A stretch of DNA of 46,064 nt from Ammoniphilus sp. CFH 90114 (GTDB lineage Bacteria; Bacillota; Bacilli; Aneurinibacillales; RAOX-1), in contig NZ_SDLI01000018.1 in assembly GCF_004123195.1 (NCBI RefSeq), positions 1 through 46,064 of the forward strand. The letters run 5' to 3'. Of this stretch, positions 8,214 to 16,014 are shown one piece after another (the stretch's first letter is position 1; the number at the start of each line of letters is the position of its first letter). A program made the position numbers and the translations under genes. The notes under the pieces were generated by a model. It saw only the letters and a program-made list of their open reading frames with translations, was not told the DNA's origin and made no database searches.

Positions 8214-8744
8214 ATGTCCGAAATAAAATTTGAACAACCGAAAACCCAGAACCAGTCAGGCGAACGGTATATCCTACGACCACATAAGCCAGGGGACATG
8301 GGCTATGTTACATATAAACATGGTGTTCTTTATTATAAGGAGTATGGATGGGATGAAAGGTTTGAAGCACTTGTCGCGCAGATTGTTGCTGATTTTGTTA
8401 ACCAATACAAGCCTAACAAGGAACGATGTTGGATAGCTGAGATGGATGGAGAAATTGTCGGTTCTATATTTATCGTACAGCATAGTGAGACAGTAGCAAA
8501 GTTACGCTTGTTCTTTGTCGATCCAAAAGCCCGCGGGATAGGTCTAGGTACTAGACTTGTGGACGAGTGTATTCAATACGCGAAGCATGCAGGTTACCAC
8601 AAGATTATGTTAATGACTAATAGTAAATTAGTAGAGGCGCGTCATATCTATCAGAAAAAAGGCTTTGAACTTGTGCAAGAAGAGAAAAATCATAGTTATG
8701 GCCAAGAGATGATTTGGGAGACTTGGGAGTTAACACGGATGTAA
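8214..8744 (+). CDS. GNAT family N-acetyltransferase
   Basis: A GNAT acetyltransferase, 176 residues. Signature elements are the N-terminal Y-I-L-R-P-H-K-P-G-D-M-G-Y-V, the core L-R-L-F-F-V-D-P-K-A-R-G-I-G-L-G-T-R-L-V with the acetyl-CoA loop, and A-R-H-I-Y-Q-K-K-G-F-E-L. This sequence type resembles the C-terminal half of MarR-GNAT fusions, but no MarR domain is present here. AAGGAGG lies 6 bases ahead of ATG 8214. The PPOX gene follows after 11 bases, suggesting co-transcription. A CTTATATATAAG palindrome lies about 30 bases upstream of the start. Confidence 0.92.
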   Translation: MSEIKFEQPKTQNQSGERYILRPHKPGDMGYVTYKHGVLYYKEYGWDERFEALVAQIVADFVNQYKPNKERCWIAEMDGEIVGSIFIVQHSETVAKLRLFFVDPKARGIGLGTRLVDECIQYAKHAGYHKIMLMTNSKLVEARHIYQKKGFELVQEEKNHSYGQEMIWETWELTRM

Positions 8745-8755
8745 GGGGATAAGAC

Positions 8756-9385
8756 ATGAACTATTTTAAAGAAGTAGTAACTACGGAAGAAGAGTTGCGT
8801 ACGCTTCTCGGTGAGCCAAGCGAACTTGTAAGGAATAAGGTTATTTCCTACATTGATGATCATTGTCGAATGTTTATTAGACGATCACCTCTATTGTTTT
8901 TAGCTACGGCAGATTCATTGGGGAGATGCGATGTTTCACCAAGGGGGGATGGACCCGGTTTTGTACACATCTTGGATGAGTCCCACTTGGTCATTCCTGA
9001 AAGGCCTGGCAACCGACGAGTGGATTCCATGCGCAATATCTTGTCGACCCCTCAAGTAGGTCTAGTATTCGTAATTCCACAACTTGGAGAGACTCTTCGT
9101 GTAAACGGAAAAGCATGTATTATAAAAGATCAAGAGATACTCAGAAAGTTGTCTGTTAACGATAAAGCTCCACTTTTAGGGATTGGAGTTGAAGTCGAGG
9201 AGTGTTTTATTCATTGTGCTAAAGCCTTTAAACGTTCTAGACTTTGGGAACACGATACGTGGCCGAATCGTGAAACTCTACCTTCTCCTGCAAAAATACT
9301 GACAGATCATGCAAATATCCCGGGAACTACAGCTGTGGAGGTTGCAAAACTGCTTCAAGAAAGCTATACAAAACGACTCTACTAA
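8756..9385 (+). CDS. Pyridoxamine-5'-phosphate-oxidase-like FMN flavoprotein
   Basis: A split-barrel FMN-binding protein of the PNPOx-like superfamily, 209 residues, resembling the MSMEG_1061 subgroup. Typical text includes F-L-A-T-A-D-S-L-G-R-C-D-V-S-P-R-G-D-G-P-G-F, L-V-I-P-E-R-P-G-N-R-R and V-G-L-V-F-V-I-P. The second half has E-E-C-F-I-H-C-A-K-A-F-K-R-S-R-L-W, a conserved segment of the subgroup. Such proteins bind FMN or F420 and often have unknown reductase roles. Linked to the upstream GNAT gene by an 11-base gap and followed by a strong terminator. Confidence 0.9.
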   Translation: MNYFKEVVTTEEELRTLLGEPSELVRNKVISYIDDHCRMFIRRSPLLFLATADSLGRCDVSPRGDGPGFVHILDESHLVIPERPGNRRVDSMRNILSTPQVGLVFVIPQLGETLRVNGKACIIKDQEILRKLSVNDKAPLLGIGVEVEECFIHCAKAFKRSRLWEHDTWPNRETLPSPAKILTDHANIPGTTAVEVAKLLQESYTKRLY

Positions 9386-9403
9386 GATAGATTGTTGTAT
9401 TAG

Positions 9404-9434
9404 AAGGCGATCCGATCATGGGTCGCTTTTCTCC
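9404..9434 (+). terminator. Rho-independent terminator
   Basis: AAGGCGATCC pairs with GGGTCGCTTT (two G-U pairs) across a 6-base loop, then TTTTCTCC. Confidence 0.8.
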
Positions 9435-9516
9435 TTCATAGGGAGAGACGATATTTTTTCGCTTTTATGCTAATATAATAGTGTATAGCCATCAAATAAA
9501 AGTCTATGGAGTGTGA

Positions 9517-10785
9517 ATGTTTTTGGACGAAGTGCCCTTAGGTCTTATATTCTTTTTAGGAATTTTAATTTTTCTATCCGCTTTTTTCTCGTCAGCGGAA
9601 ACGGCTTACTCGAGTGTAAATAAAATAAGGCTCAGAAATTATGTCAGTGAGAACAAGCCAGGCAGTAAGAAGGCATTGTTTATCTCGGATAATTTTGACA
9701 ATGCTTTATCCACCATCTTAATCGGAAACAATATCGTTAATATTGCAGCAGCTAGTATTTCTGCGAAAGTAGCTACTGATTTATTTGGCGCGAGCAGTGG
9801 ACTTGTGATCAGTACCTTGGTCATGACGGTTCTTATCTTAATTTTTGGCGAAATTCTACCAAAATCCATTGCGAAGGAAAATGCTGAAACATACGCCTTG
9901 AAGATATCGGGTATCCTGCTTTTGCTCATTAACCTGCTTAAACCGATTAATTTCTTGTTTGGTAAACTGAAATCACTAGTTTCCAGAATGTTTTCCAACC
10001 AGAGTGAGTCTGCCCCATCGGTTACAGAAGAAGAAATTAAAGTCATGGTGGATATCAGCGAGGAAGAGGGCGTGTTAGATAAGAGTGAGAAGGAACTAGT
10101 CCATCGCTCACTGGAATTTAATGAGATTCTTGTCGGTGAAATCCTGACTCCTAGAATTGATATGATATCTATTGAAGTTAACCACCCTATAGAAGAAATT
10201 AAACAGGTGTTTCTTGAGGAAAGATTTTCTCGAATCCCAGTTTACGAAGAACATATAGATAATGTCATTGGTATTTTATCTGAACGTGAGTTCTTTGCTG
10301 AACTAGTTCAGCACAAGGAAGTGAAGGTTAGAGACTTATTAAGGAAGCCTATGTTTGTCGTTACCTCTATGAAAATTTCTTCCCTCTTGCCAGAATTGCA
10401 GAAGACCAAGAGTCATATGGCTATCGTGTTAGATGAGTACGGAGGAACTTCCGGATTGATTACATTAGAAGATATACTTGAGGAATTAGTCGGTGATATC
10501 TGGGACGAACATGATGAAAAAATAAGCATCATGACCAAATTAGGGGAAGACGTCTATGAGTTCGATGCGCAGTTCCCAATAGATGATTTTGCCAAATTAT
10601 TAGATGTACCATTGCCAGAAACCTCTTATCATACTCTTGGTGGATGGATATTTGAAAGGTTAGAACGAATTCCTAGGTCTGGGGAAGAATTGGAATATCG
10701 AAATCTGAAAATCTTCATAAAAGAAGTAGAGAATTACAGAATACGAAAATTACAAGTGGAAGCCCTTAAAGTAGCTGAAATTTAA
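9517..10785 (+). CDS. CNNM/CorC (HlyC) family membrane protein with CBS pair
   Basis: An integral membrane protein of 422 residues with the CNNM (DUF21)-CBS-CorC architecture. An N-terminal CNNM domain (about residues 1-165) has hydrophobic segments near 4-25, 60-80, 90-110 and 125-145, and the family motif F-F-S-S-A-E-T-A. A CBS pair follows (about 190-330; E-I-L-T-P-R-I-D-M, S-R-I-P-V-Y, V-L-D-E-Y-G-G-T-S-G-L-I-T-L-E-D). The C-terminal CorC_HlyC domain begins near 340. Relatives are linked to Mg2+ (and Co2+) transport or efflux; 'hemolysin' is a historical label. Preceded by a TATAAT hexamer at 9475 and GGAG 5 bases before the ATG. Monocistronic. Confidence 0.93.
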   Translation: MFLDEVPLGLIFFLGILIFLSAFFSSAETAYSSVNKIRLRNYVSENKPGSKKALFISDNFDNALSTILIGNNIVNIAAASISAKVATDLFGASSGLVISTLVMTVLILIFGEILPKSIAKENAETYALKISGILLLLINLLKPINFLFGKLKSLVSRMFSNQSESAPSVTEEEIKVMVDISEEEGVLDKSEKELVHRSLEFNEILVGEILTPRIDMISIEVNHPIEEIKQVFLEERFSRIPVYEEHIDNVIGILSEREFFAELVQHKEVKVRDLLRKPMFVVTSMKISSLLPELQKTKSHMAIVLDEYGGTSGLITLEDILEELVGDIWDEHDEKISIMTKLGEDVYEFDAQFPIDDFAKLLDVPLPETSYHTLGGWIFERLERIPRSGEELEYRNLKIFIKEVENYRIRKLQVEALKVAEI

Positions 10786-10924
10786 AAGGGATCTTTTTCC
10801 TTTAGTTTACTATAAAAAACTGGCAGGAATAAATTCGCAAAAGGAGATACAATTAAGGTATAATCTAGGTTAGTGAATCATTTTACTTTACTATTTTTTG
10901 AAGTCGAAAGAGAGTGGAACAAGA

Positions 10925-11644
10925 ATGGGTCGTAAGTGGAATAATATTAAAGAGAAAAAAGCATCAAAAGATAAAAATACGAGTCGTATCTACGCTAAGT
11001 TCGGGAAGGAAATTTACGTTGCAGCAAAACAAGGTGAACCAGATCCGGAATCGAACCGCGCATTGAAAGTGGTCCTAGAGCGTGCCAAAACTTATATGGT
11101 TCCTAAAGCTATCGTTGACCGTGCAATTGAAAAGGCAAAAGGCGGAGCGGAAGAAAACTATACAGAGCTTCGTTATGAAGGCTTCGGACCAAACGGATCT
11201 ATGTTAATTGTTGATGCCCTGACGAATAATGTGAATCGTACGGCGGCAGAAGTACGATCTGCCTTTAATAAGAACGGGGGAAACATGGGGGTTAGTGGTT
11301 CTGTAGCCTACATGTTTGATGCAACCGCCGTTATTGGTTTAGAAGGCAAGACAGCAGACGAAGTATTGGAAATTCTCATGGAATCGGATGTTGAAGTACG
11401 TGACATCATCGAAGAAGATGAAGCGGTCATTGTTTACGCGGAACCTGAACAGTTCCACGCTGTACAAGAAGCATTTAAGATCGTGGGAATTACAGAATTT
11501 ACAGTAGCTGAACTTACTATGCTGGCTCAGAATGATTTGACTCTTCCAGAAGACGCTCAAGCCCAATTCGAAAAACTAATTGACGCTTTAGAAGATTTGG
11601 ATGACGTGCAACAAGTGTACCATAATGTAGATTTTGGTGAATAA
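10925..11644 (+). CDS. YebC/PmpR-family protein (YeeN-type)
   Basis: A member of the YebC/TACO1 family, 239 residues, beginning [21 protein letters not shown]. This start is typical of the YeeN/YeeI branch rather than the ruvABC-linked YebC (which starts M-A-G-H-S-K-W). Members are described as transcriptional regulators, and recent work links them to translation of proline-rich stretches. The three-domain pattern is intact ([23 protein letters not shown], terminal V-Y-H-N-V-D). ATG 10925 matches family starts; the upstream in-frame TTG is not needed. Codon use looks adapted, in keeping with good expression. Confidence 0.95.
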   Translation: MGRKWNNIKEKKASKDKNTSRIYAKFGKEIYVAAKQGEPDPESNRALKVVLERAKTYMVPKAIVDRAIEKAKGGAEENYTELRYEGFGPNGSMLIVDALTNNVNRTAAEVRSAFNKNGGNMGVSGSVAYMFDATAVIGLEGKTADEVLEILMESDVEVRDIIEEDEAVIVYAEPEQFHAVQEAFKIVGITEFTVAELTMLAQNDLTLPEDAQAQFEKLIDALEDLDDVQQVYHNVDFGE

Positions 11645-11651
11645 TCCAGAA

Positions 11652-11680
11652 GAGCAGACCGGTTTAGGTCTGCTTTTTCA
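11652..11680 (+). terminator. Rho-independent terminator
   Basis: AGCAGACC pairs with GGTCTGCT across a 6-base loop, followed by TTTTT, directly after the YebC-family gene. Confidence 0.92.
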
Positions 11681-11758
11681 ATTTTAATCGCTTTGAGAAA
11701 TATCGATGAATCACAGGCACACATTGGGGGAAATTAACTCTAAAAGGATGTGTCCTTT

Positions 11759-12589
11759 GTGCGTTTGCTACAACTCGTGCTTTGCCTCATGATACCCTTT
11801 ATGTTAAACGGATGTACGAATGAGAAAAACCTTTCCACTTACGATGTGCAGTTGAATACACATTTACCTGCAGACGACTTGGCTATCAAGAATCGGATTG
11901 TCATGAAATATAGAAATCAGCAACCCAAACAGTGGGGAGAGAATATATCTGGTGTCTATACAGCGCTCAATACTCGTGATAAAGTGATAGCTTTAACACT
12001 TGATGCTTGTGGTGGACCTGCTGGAAGCGGTTATGATGCAGAATTGATATATTACCTAAGGCAAAGAAATATTCCAGCTACCCTTTTTGTGAATAGTCGA
12101 TGGATAGATGCGAATTACTGGACATTTTTGGCTCTTTCTCAGATCCCTCTATTTGAAATAGAGAACCATGGTTATCTACATAAGCCTCTTTCCGCTAATG
12201 GAAGATCGGCATGGGGCATAAAGGGGACAGAAGGTGTTGGTGCCATGGTAGATGAGGTATTGGTCAACCATAGAAAAATTCAACATATAACAGGTAAACC
12301 TCCTAAGTTCTTCCGCTCAGGAACAGCCTATTATGATGATATTGGAGTCAAAGTTGTCGGTGAGGTAGGAGAGAGGGTTGTTAATTATAATGTTTTGGGA
12401 GATGCGGGAGCTACGTTCTCGGCGGAGCAAGTAAAGAATGCCTTGTTGTCTGCTAAACCAGGTTCCATTGTACTACTTCATATGAATAAACCTAATGGAG
12501 GTACAGCGGAGGGGCTCAAGGCAGCCATTCCAGAATTAATTAGCAGAGGATATCGCTTTGTCAAATTGACGGAATTTCCTTTAAGGTAA
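11759..12589 (+). CDS. Polysaccharide deacetylase-family lipoprotein
   Basis: A secreted NodB-type carbohydrate esterase 4 fold, 276 residues. The N-terminus is a lipoprotein signal, with hydrophobic L-V-L-C-L-M-I-P-F-M and lipobox L-N-G-C, so Cys19 would be lipidated and the enzyme anchored outside the membrane. The catalytic motif 1 appears as A-L-T-L-D-A-C-G-G (T-x-D rather than T-F-D-D), and the metal motif as N-H-G-Y-L-H. The missing second Asp makes activity uncertain; several Bacillales paralogs share this form. GTG 11759 is preferred because AAGGA is about 10 bases upstream; an upstream GTG at 11750 abuts that site. Convergent with the CDF gene. Confidence 0.88.
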   Translation: MRLLQLVLCLMIPFMLNGCTNEKNLSTYDVQLNTHLPADDLAIKNRIVMKYRNQQPKQWGENISGVYTALNTRDKVIALTLDACGGPAGSGYDAELIYYLRQRNIPATLFVNSRWIDANYWTFLALSQIPLFEIENHGYLHKPLSANGRSAWGIKGTEGVGAMVDEVLVNHRKIQHITGKPPKFFRSGTAYYDDIGVKVVGEVGERVVNYNVLGDAGATFSAEQVKNALLSAKPGSIVLLHMNKPNGGTAEGLKAAIPELISRGYRFVKLTEFPLR

Positions 12590-12590
12590 G

Positions 12591-12630
12591 AATAAAGTCG
12601 GTAATCCGTAGAGGGATTATCGACTTTATT
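12591..12630. terminator. Bidirectional terminator
   Basis: A 17-pair stem (AATAAAGTCGGTAATCC with its complement, one G-U) and a 6-base loop separate the convergent deacetylase and CDF genes. T-rich sequence flanks both sides. Confidence 0.9.
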
Positions 12631-13510
12631 ATGAAACGTTAATGTATGGTTCAATATGAATATGCACATTGGAAACCTGGTGTCTATCAAGCATGATCTG
12701 TTCAATTTGATTACAGATATGATGACTCTCGATGATATTAATTTCTGGGTCGACATGAATCACTACATCGACAAATATATCTGATCCATAGCTTCGGGCC
12801 CTTATATCATCTACTACTCGGACTCCCTTGATCAGCATGATGGTATGGGTAAATTGGGACAATGCTCCTTCATCAAATCCGTCTGTTAATACGCGAGAGG
12901 ATTCTTGGAATATTTCCCAGGCTGTTTTACAAATTAATATCCCAACAATACATGCGGCAAGGGGATCTAGCCAAGGCATGTTCCATTGGGCAGCGAAGAT
13001 ACCGATGGCTGCTCCGATACTTACCCAGGCATCAGATAGATTGTCTTTTGCTGCAGAAAGTAGGGCAGAACTATTGGTTTGATTTGCCACTTTGTAATTG
13101 AAGCGGTAAACGAAATACATGACAAGCGCACAGAAGATAGCTGTCCATGCAGCAAGAGTGTCAGGTACAACGATAATCGATGGAGATAAAAATAGTTGTT
13201 GAATTGACTTGAGTATAATGTTAAGGCCAACGCTTACCATGATAAAAGACGCAGCTAAAGAAGCGATAGATTCTGCCTTGGAATGGCCATATGTATGATT
13301 AGCATCTGGTGGTTTCCTTGCGATCCGGATTCCAATAAGTATAGCTACTGACAGAAGAATATCCGTAGAATTATTCAAACCATCCGCCGTAAGGGCTTTT
13401 GATTGGGCGATATAACCAACCAGTAATTTAAAAAAAGTCAGAAGGATATAGGCAGTTATACTCAACCAAGCTCCATATTCTACTTTCTTTTGCACATTAT
13501 GTGAAACCAT
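12629..13510 (-). CDS. Cation diffusion facilitator, MneP/MneS-like exporter
   Basis: A CDF-family metal/proton antiporter, 293 residues. Six hydrophobic segments span about residues 12-200, followed by a cytoplasmic ferredoxin-like domain (about 205-290). Family text includes A-L-T-A-D-G-L-N-N-S-T-D-I, the K-P-P-D-A-N-H-T-Y-G-H-S-K-A-E-S loop, A-A-K-D-N-L-S-D-A and V-L-T-D-G-F-D. This set, with N-N in place of the Zn-type H-S, is what I remember of B. subtilis MneP and MneS, which export manganese. Start ATG 13510 has AAGGAG 7 bases upstream; an earlier in-frame start is unsupported. Metal specificity is inference. Confidence 0.92.
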   Translation of the reverse strand: MVSHNVQKKVEYGAWLSITAYILLTFFKLLVGYIAQSKALTADGLNNSTDILLSVAILIGIRIARKPPDANHTYGHSKAESIASLAASFIMVSVGLNIILKSIQQLFLSPSIIVVPDTLAAWTAIFCALVMYFVYRFNYKVANQTNSSALLSAAKDNLSDAWVSIGAAIGIFAAQWNMPWLDPLAACIVGILICKTAWEIFQESSRVLTDGFDEGALSQFTHTIMLIKGVRVVDDIRARSYGSDIFVDVVIHVDPEINIIESHHICNQIEQIMLDRHQVSNVHIHIEPYINVS

Positions 13511-13732
13511 AGTACTTCTCCTTAATGAGGTATTTCCTAAGAAACATTGTTTATGATTCATCTGGAAAGTTTGGTATACCATTTGTTCTTCTTAACCAAT
13601 TGTAACAATCATCTATTGTGTGGGTCTAGAGAAACGTTTTTTCATAAACTAAACCTTTTAATAGATATACAACTAAATTGGATATGGTAAACATTTGATG
13701 GGGACTAGCACAAGCTTGAGAGTTAATAGATA

Positions 13733-13767
13733 ATAAAAACCCTCTATCGTATGTGAAATAGAGGGTT
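13733..13767 (-). terminator. Terminator of the Fur-box small-protein gene
   Basis: AACCCTCTAT pairs with ATAGAGGGTT across a 10-base loop; read on the minus strand it continues TTTTTATT. It lies 16 bases past the stop at 13783. Confidence 0.9.
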
Positions 13768-13782
13768 ATTACCAACGGATCA

Positions 13783-14037
13783 TTATGTTCTCCCTTTGTT
13801 CTTTTTGCTATAGTTCATCGTGTTGTTAAGACTTTTCATCTTTTTAGCTACCAACTCCTCAACAGTACCTCCAGATAACCCGATAAATATTTTCTTATCC
13901 CCATTTTCTCTGATTTTTTTATGGGGACCAACATTCTCGATGGTATGATTTTTGCTGTAGTTCATCGTCTTGTTTAAACTGTTCATCTTCTTTTCTACCA
14001 ATTTTTCAACGGATGATCGAAATAACCAATTCATCAT
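13783..14037 (-). CDS. Fur-box-controlled small protein with two copies of a 20-residue motif
   Basis: An 84-residue protein of no family I recognise. Residues 10-29 and 59-78 are two copies of one motif, V-E-x-L-V-x-K-K-M-x-S-L-N-x-T-M-N-Y-S-K, matching at 16 of 20 positions, joined by a basic Gly/Asn linker with I-F-I-G-L-S-G-G. It is strongly basic, without Cys, signal peptide or obvious membrane span; each copy looks like an amphipathic helix. Start ATG 14037 has AGGAGG 7 bases upstream. The gene stands alone behind a consensus promoter with a Fur box in its spacer and ahead of a strong terminator, so it should be made during iron starvation. yclNOPQ starts 1 kb away. Confidence 0.8.
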   Translation of the reverse strand: MMNWLFRSSVEKLVEKKMNSLNKTMNYSKNHTIENVGPHKKIRENGDKKIFIGLSGGTVEELVAKKMKSLNNTMNYSKKNKGRT

Positions 14038-14078
14038 TTTTACTCCTCCTATGTGTTGCAAGATTTTATGTTCCTTAT

Positions 14079-14093
14079 GGTATACAGTATACC
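14079..14093. promoter_or_regulatory. Perfect 15-bp palindrome over the -10 region
   Basis: GGTATAC-A-GTATACC is a perfect inverted repeat that overlaps the -10 hexamer of the minus-strand promoter at 14086-14115. It is separate from the Fur box and could be a second operator; no regulator can be named. Confidence 0.5.
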
Positions 14094-14115
14094 AATTAAT
14101 GATAATCATTGTCAA
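14086..14115 (-). promoter_or_regulatory. Sigma-A promoter of the repeat-protein gene
   Basis: Minus strand: TTGACA (14115-14110), 18-base spacer, TATACT (14091-14086). The Fur box lies inside the spacer. Confidence 0.8.
14100..14114. promoter_or_regulatory. Fur box
   Basis: TGATAATCATTGTCA matches the 7-1-7 Bacillus Fur consensus TGATAATnATTATCA at 13 of 14 fixed positions. It sits between -35 and -10 of the minus-strand promoter, a typical position for iron-dependent repression. Confidence 0.85.
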
Positions 14116-14160
14116 CTAAAATTTATAGAGAAGAGCTAAGAGATTATGACAAGATAGGAA

Positions 14161-14179
14161 ATTTTCCCACTGGGAAAAT
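14161..14179. promoter_or_regulatory. Perfect 19-bp palindrome upstream of a GNAT-like gene
   Basis: ATTTTCCCA-C-TGGGAAAAT is a perfect inverted repeat centred at 14170, 84 bases ahead of the plus-strand gene at 14263. It looks like an operator for an unidentified dimeric regulator. There is no T-tract, so a terminator is unlikely. Confidence 0.5.
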
Positions 14180-14262
14180 GTAATATCCCCTTTTCCAGTT
14201 GATGCATATTATAAGGCTGGTGATCTACTTATGAGAAACGTTATGAGCTTTGGGGGCCCATT

Positions 14263-14730
14263 ATGCAAATAGGAATGATTGAAGCGTTTCAGCTTCCGCT
14301 GATTAGGCAAAACCTTTTAGACTTTATTCAGCGGTTTGGGGATAAGCGAATTACACACAAAGCGATACGATGGTTAGATGTATTGTCAGTGGATGAATTG
14401 AAGCAGAGGGGAAATGGTATTGCAATAGCCATAGAAAGAGGGGAGTTAATAGGCGTCTTAGTAGTTGCTCAGTTCGGTATACACCACTCCTTCATTGCTG
14501 TCCACAATGATCACAGGAAAAGAGGGATTGCTAAATTGCTACTAAGGGAAGTTACTAAAAGAATGGATAGGTTCTATGCTAGGATCGCAATGGACAATAT
14601 ACCGAGTTTAAGTACTTCTTTCTCCATTGGAATGGTCGCTATAGAAGTTGTAAAGGGGCCGACTGGTAAGCCAACTCTCTTGTTAGGATGGGGCAATTGG
14701 GATCGGGAAAACTTCCCTAACAAAATGTAG
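14263..14730 (+). CDS. Divergent GNAT-like acetyltransferase
   Basis: A protein of 155 residues with a degenerate GNAT core. The acetyl-CoA loop H-R-K-R-G-I-A-K-L-L-L-R-E-V and the preceding strands (I-A-I-A-I-E-R-G-E-L-I-G-V-L-V-V-A) are visible, but the C-terminal half departs from the usual motif B. A GGGGG stretch about 8 bases ahead of the ATG may serve as ribosome binding site. It is divergent from the Fur-controlled repeat protein and has its own strong terminator. Substrate unknown; a protein or small-amine acyltransferase is the default reading. Confidence 0.75.
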   Translation: MQIGMIEAFQLPLIRQNLLDFIQRFGDKRITHKAIRWLDVLSVDELKQRGNGIAIAIERGELIGVLVVAQFGIHHSFIAVHNDHRKRGIAKLLLREVTKRMDRFYARIAMDNIPSLSTSFSIGMVAIEVVKGPTGKPTLLLGWGNWDRENFPNKM

Positions 14731-14766
14731 TGGAGCCGCGAGGATCAAAACGGCTCCGCTTTTTTT
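14730..14766 (+). terminator. Rho-independent terminator
   Basis: GTGGAGCCG pairs with CGGCTCCGC (one G-U) across a 12-base loop, then seven T. It insulates the GNAT-like gene from the yclN promoter. Confidence 0.92.
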
Positions 14767-14808
14767 ATTTCACGAAAGGTAGTATTCCTATACGAGGAAA
14801 AAAGAGGG

Positions 14809-14837
14809 TTGACAGGGCTATTGAGATTGATTATTAT
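14809..14837 (+). promoter_or_regulatory. Sigma-A promoter of yclNOP
   Basis: TTGACA (14809-14814), 17-base spacer, TATTAT (14832-14837). A Fur box follows at 14853-14867, just past the expected transcription start. The leader to yclN is then about 215 bases, AT-rich and with small inverted repeats such as TGCAAAATTTTGCA near 14955; no ORF is evident in it. Confidence 0.8.
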
Positions 14838-14852
14838 TTAGTTCATAGGGAT

Positions 14853-14867
14853 TGATATTGATTATCA
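14853..14867. promoter_or_regulatory. Fur box ahead of yclN
   Basis: TGATATTGATTATCA differs from TGATAATnATTATCA at a single fixed position. Placed at about +10 to +25 of the promoter, it would block transcription when iron is plentiful. Confidence 0.85.
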
Positions 14868-15057
14868 ATTTTTATGAATGACTATTAGCAATAACAAATA
14901 TATTTTTTGTATAACTATTGTTTGAACAATTTATGTTTGACTAATTATTGTTTATGCAAAATTTTGCAATAAGAAATAGTTCATGATTATTTGGGAGGGG
15001 AAAGGGAGTAGCATAATCATCACGCTGAAAATAAACACGTTATGAGGATTACATATT

Positions 15058-16014
15058 ATGAGACTATGCATTTTAATCGTTGCAACTATAGTTCTAGCCT
15101 GTGTATCGCTATTTATAGGTGCGATTGATATCAAGATGAGTGACTTGCTTGATTGGGATTCGGATAAGGCACAGATTTTCTTAATCAGTCGAGTGCCTCG
15201 TCTAATGGCGATTATCTTGGCGGGAGCAGGAATGAGTATTGCTGGTTTGATTATGCAGTCTTTAAGTCGAAATAAATTTGTATCGCCAACGACTGCCGGT
15301 ACGTTAGATGCAGCAAAGCTAGGAATTCTAATATCTATGCTGTTTTTTACCAGTGCAACGTATATGCAACAAGTGATTTTCAGTTTTGCATTTGCGCTAG
15401 TAGGAACCTTGATTTTTATGCAAATACTAGATCGCATTAAGTTTAAAGATGTTATTTTTGTACCGTTAATCGGGATTATGTACGGGAATATTTTGTCATC
15501 GATTACGACGTTTTTTGCATACGAAGCAGATCTTATCCAAAATATTTCTTCATGGTTAATGGGAAGTTTCACCTTGATTATTTCTGGTCGCTATGAGTTG
15601 TTATATGTAAGTGTTCCAGCGGTGATCTTAGCTTATCTATATGCTAACAAATTTACAGTCGCAGGTATGGGTGAGGATTTTGCGAAAAACCTGGGCTTAA
15701 GTTATAAGCTTGTATTAAATATAGGTCTTATTTTAGTTGCCGTTATTTCTACAACTGTCGTGCTAACTGTCGGCGTTATTCCCTTTTTAGGTTTAATTGT
15801 ACCTAATATTGTCTCTCTATATTTAGGTGATAATTTACGTAAAACCATTCCGCATACAGCGGTTTTAGGGGTTGTCTTCCTACTAGTATGTGACATTATT
15901 GGACGCATTGTTATTCACCCTTATGAGATTCCAGTAAATGTAACTGTGGCAGTAATCGGTAGTGCGATCTTCTTAATCATGTTGTTTAGGGGAAGAGCAT
16001 ATGCAAAAAAATAG
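15058..16014 (+). CDS. yclN: Petrobactin-type siderophore ABC transporter, permease YclN
   Basis: A FecCD/BtuC-type inner-membrane permease, 318 residues, with about nine to ten hydrophobic segments. Typical text: L-I-S-R-V-P-R-L-M-A-I-I-L-A-G-A-G-M-S-I near 45-65 and the coupling region G-V-I-P-F-L-G-L-I-V-P-N-I near 245. Gene order permease-permease-ATPase-binding protein and the sequence style match B. subtilis yclNOPQ, which imports petrobactin and its catecholate precursors. GAGGAT precedes the ATG. It overlaps yclO by 14 bases. Transcribed from the Fur-box promoter at 14809. The whole operon is visibly more AT-rich than its flanks. Confidence 0.93.
   Translation: MRLCILIVATIVLACVSLFIGAIDIKMSDLLDWDSDKAQIFLISRVPRLMAIILAGAGMSIAGLIMQSLSRNKFVSPTTAGTLDAAKLGILISMLFFTSATYMQQVIFSFAFALVGTLIFMQILDRIKFKDVIFVPLIGIMYGNILSSITTFFAYEADLIQNISSWLMGSFTLIISGRYELLYVSVPAVILAYLYANKFTVAGMGEDFAKNLGLSYKLVLNIGLILVAVISTTVVLTVGVIPFLGLIVPNIVSLYLGDNLRKTIPHTAVLGVVFLLVCDIIGRIVIHPYEIPVNVTVAVIGSAIFLIMLFRGRAYAKK

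Noticed and set aside
14952-15572. 206-codon open frame on the minus strand
   Set aside because: It lies antisense to yclN and its leader, with composition typical of the reverse frame of a hydrophobic protein and no ribosome binding site.
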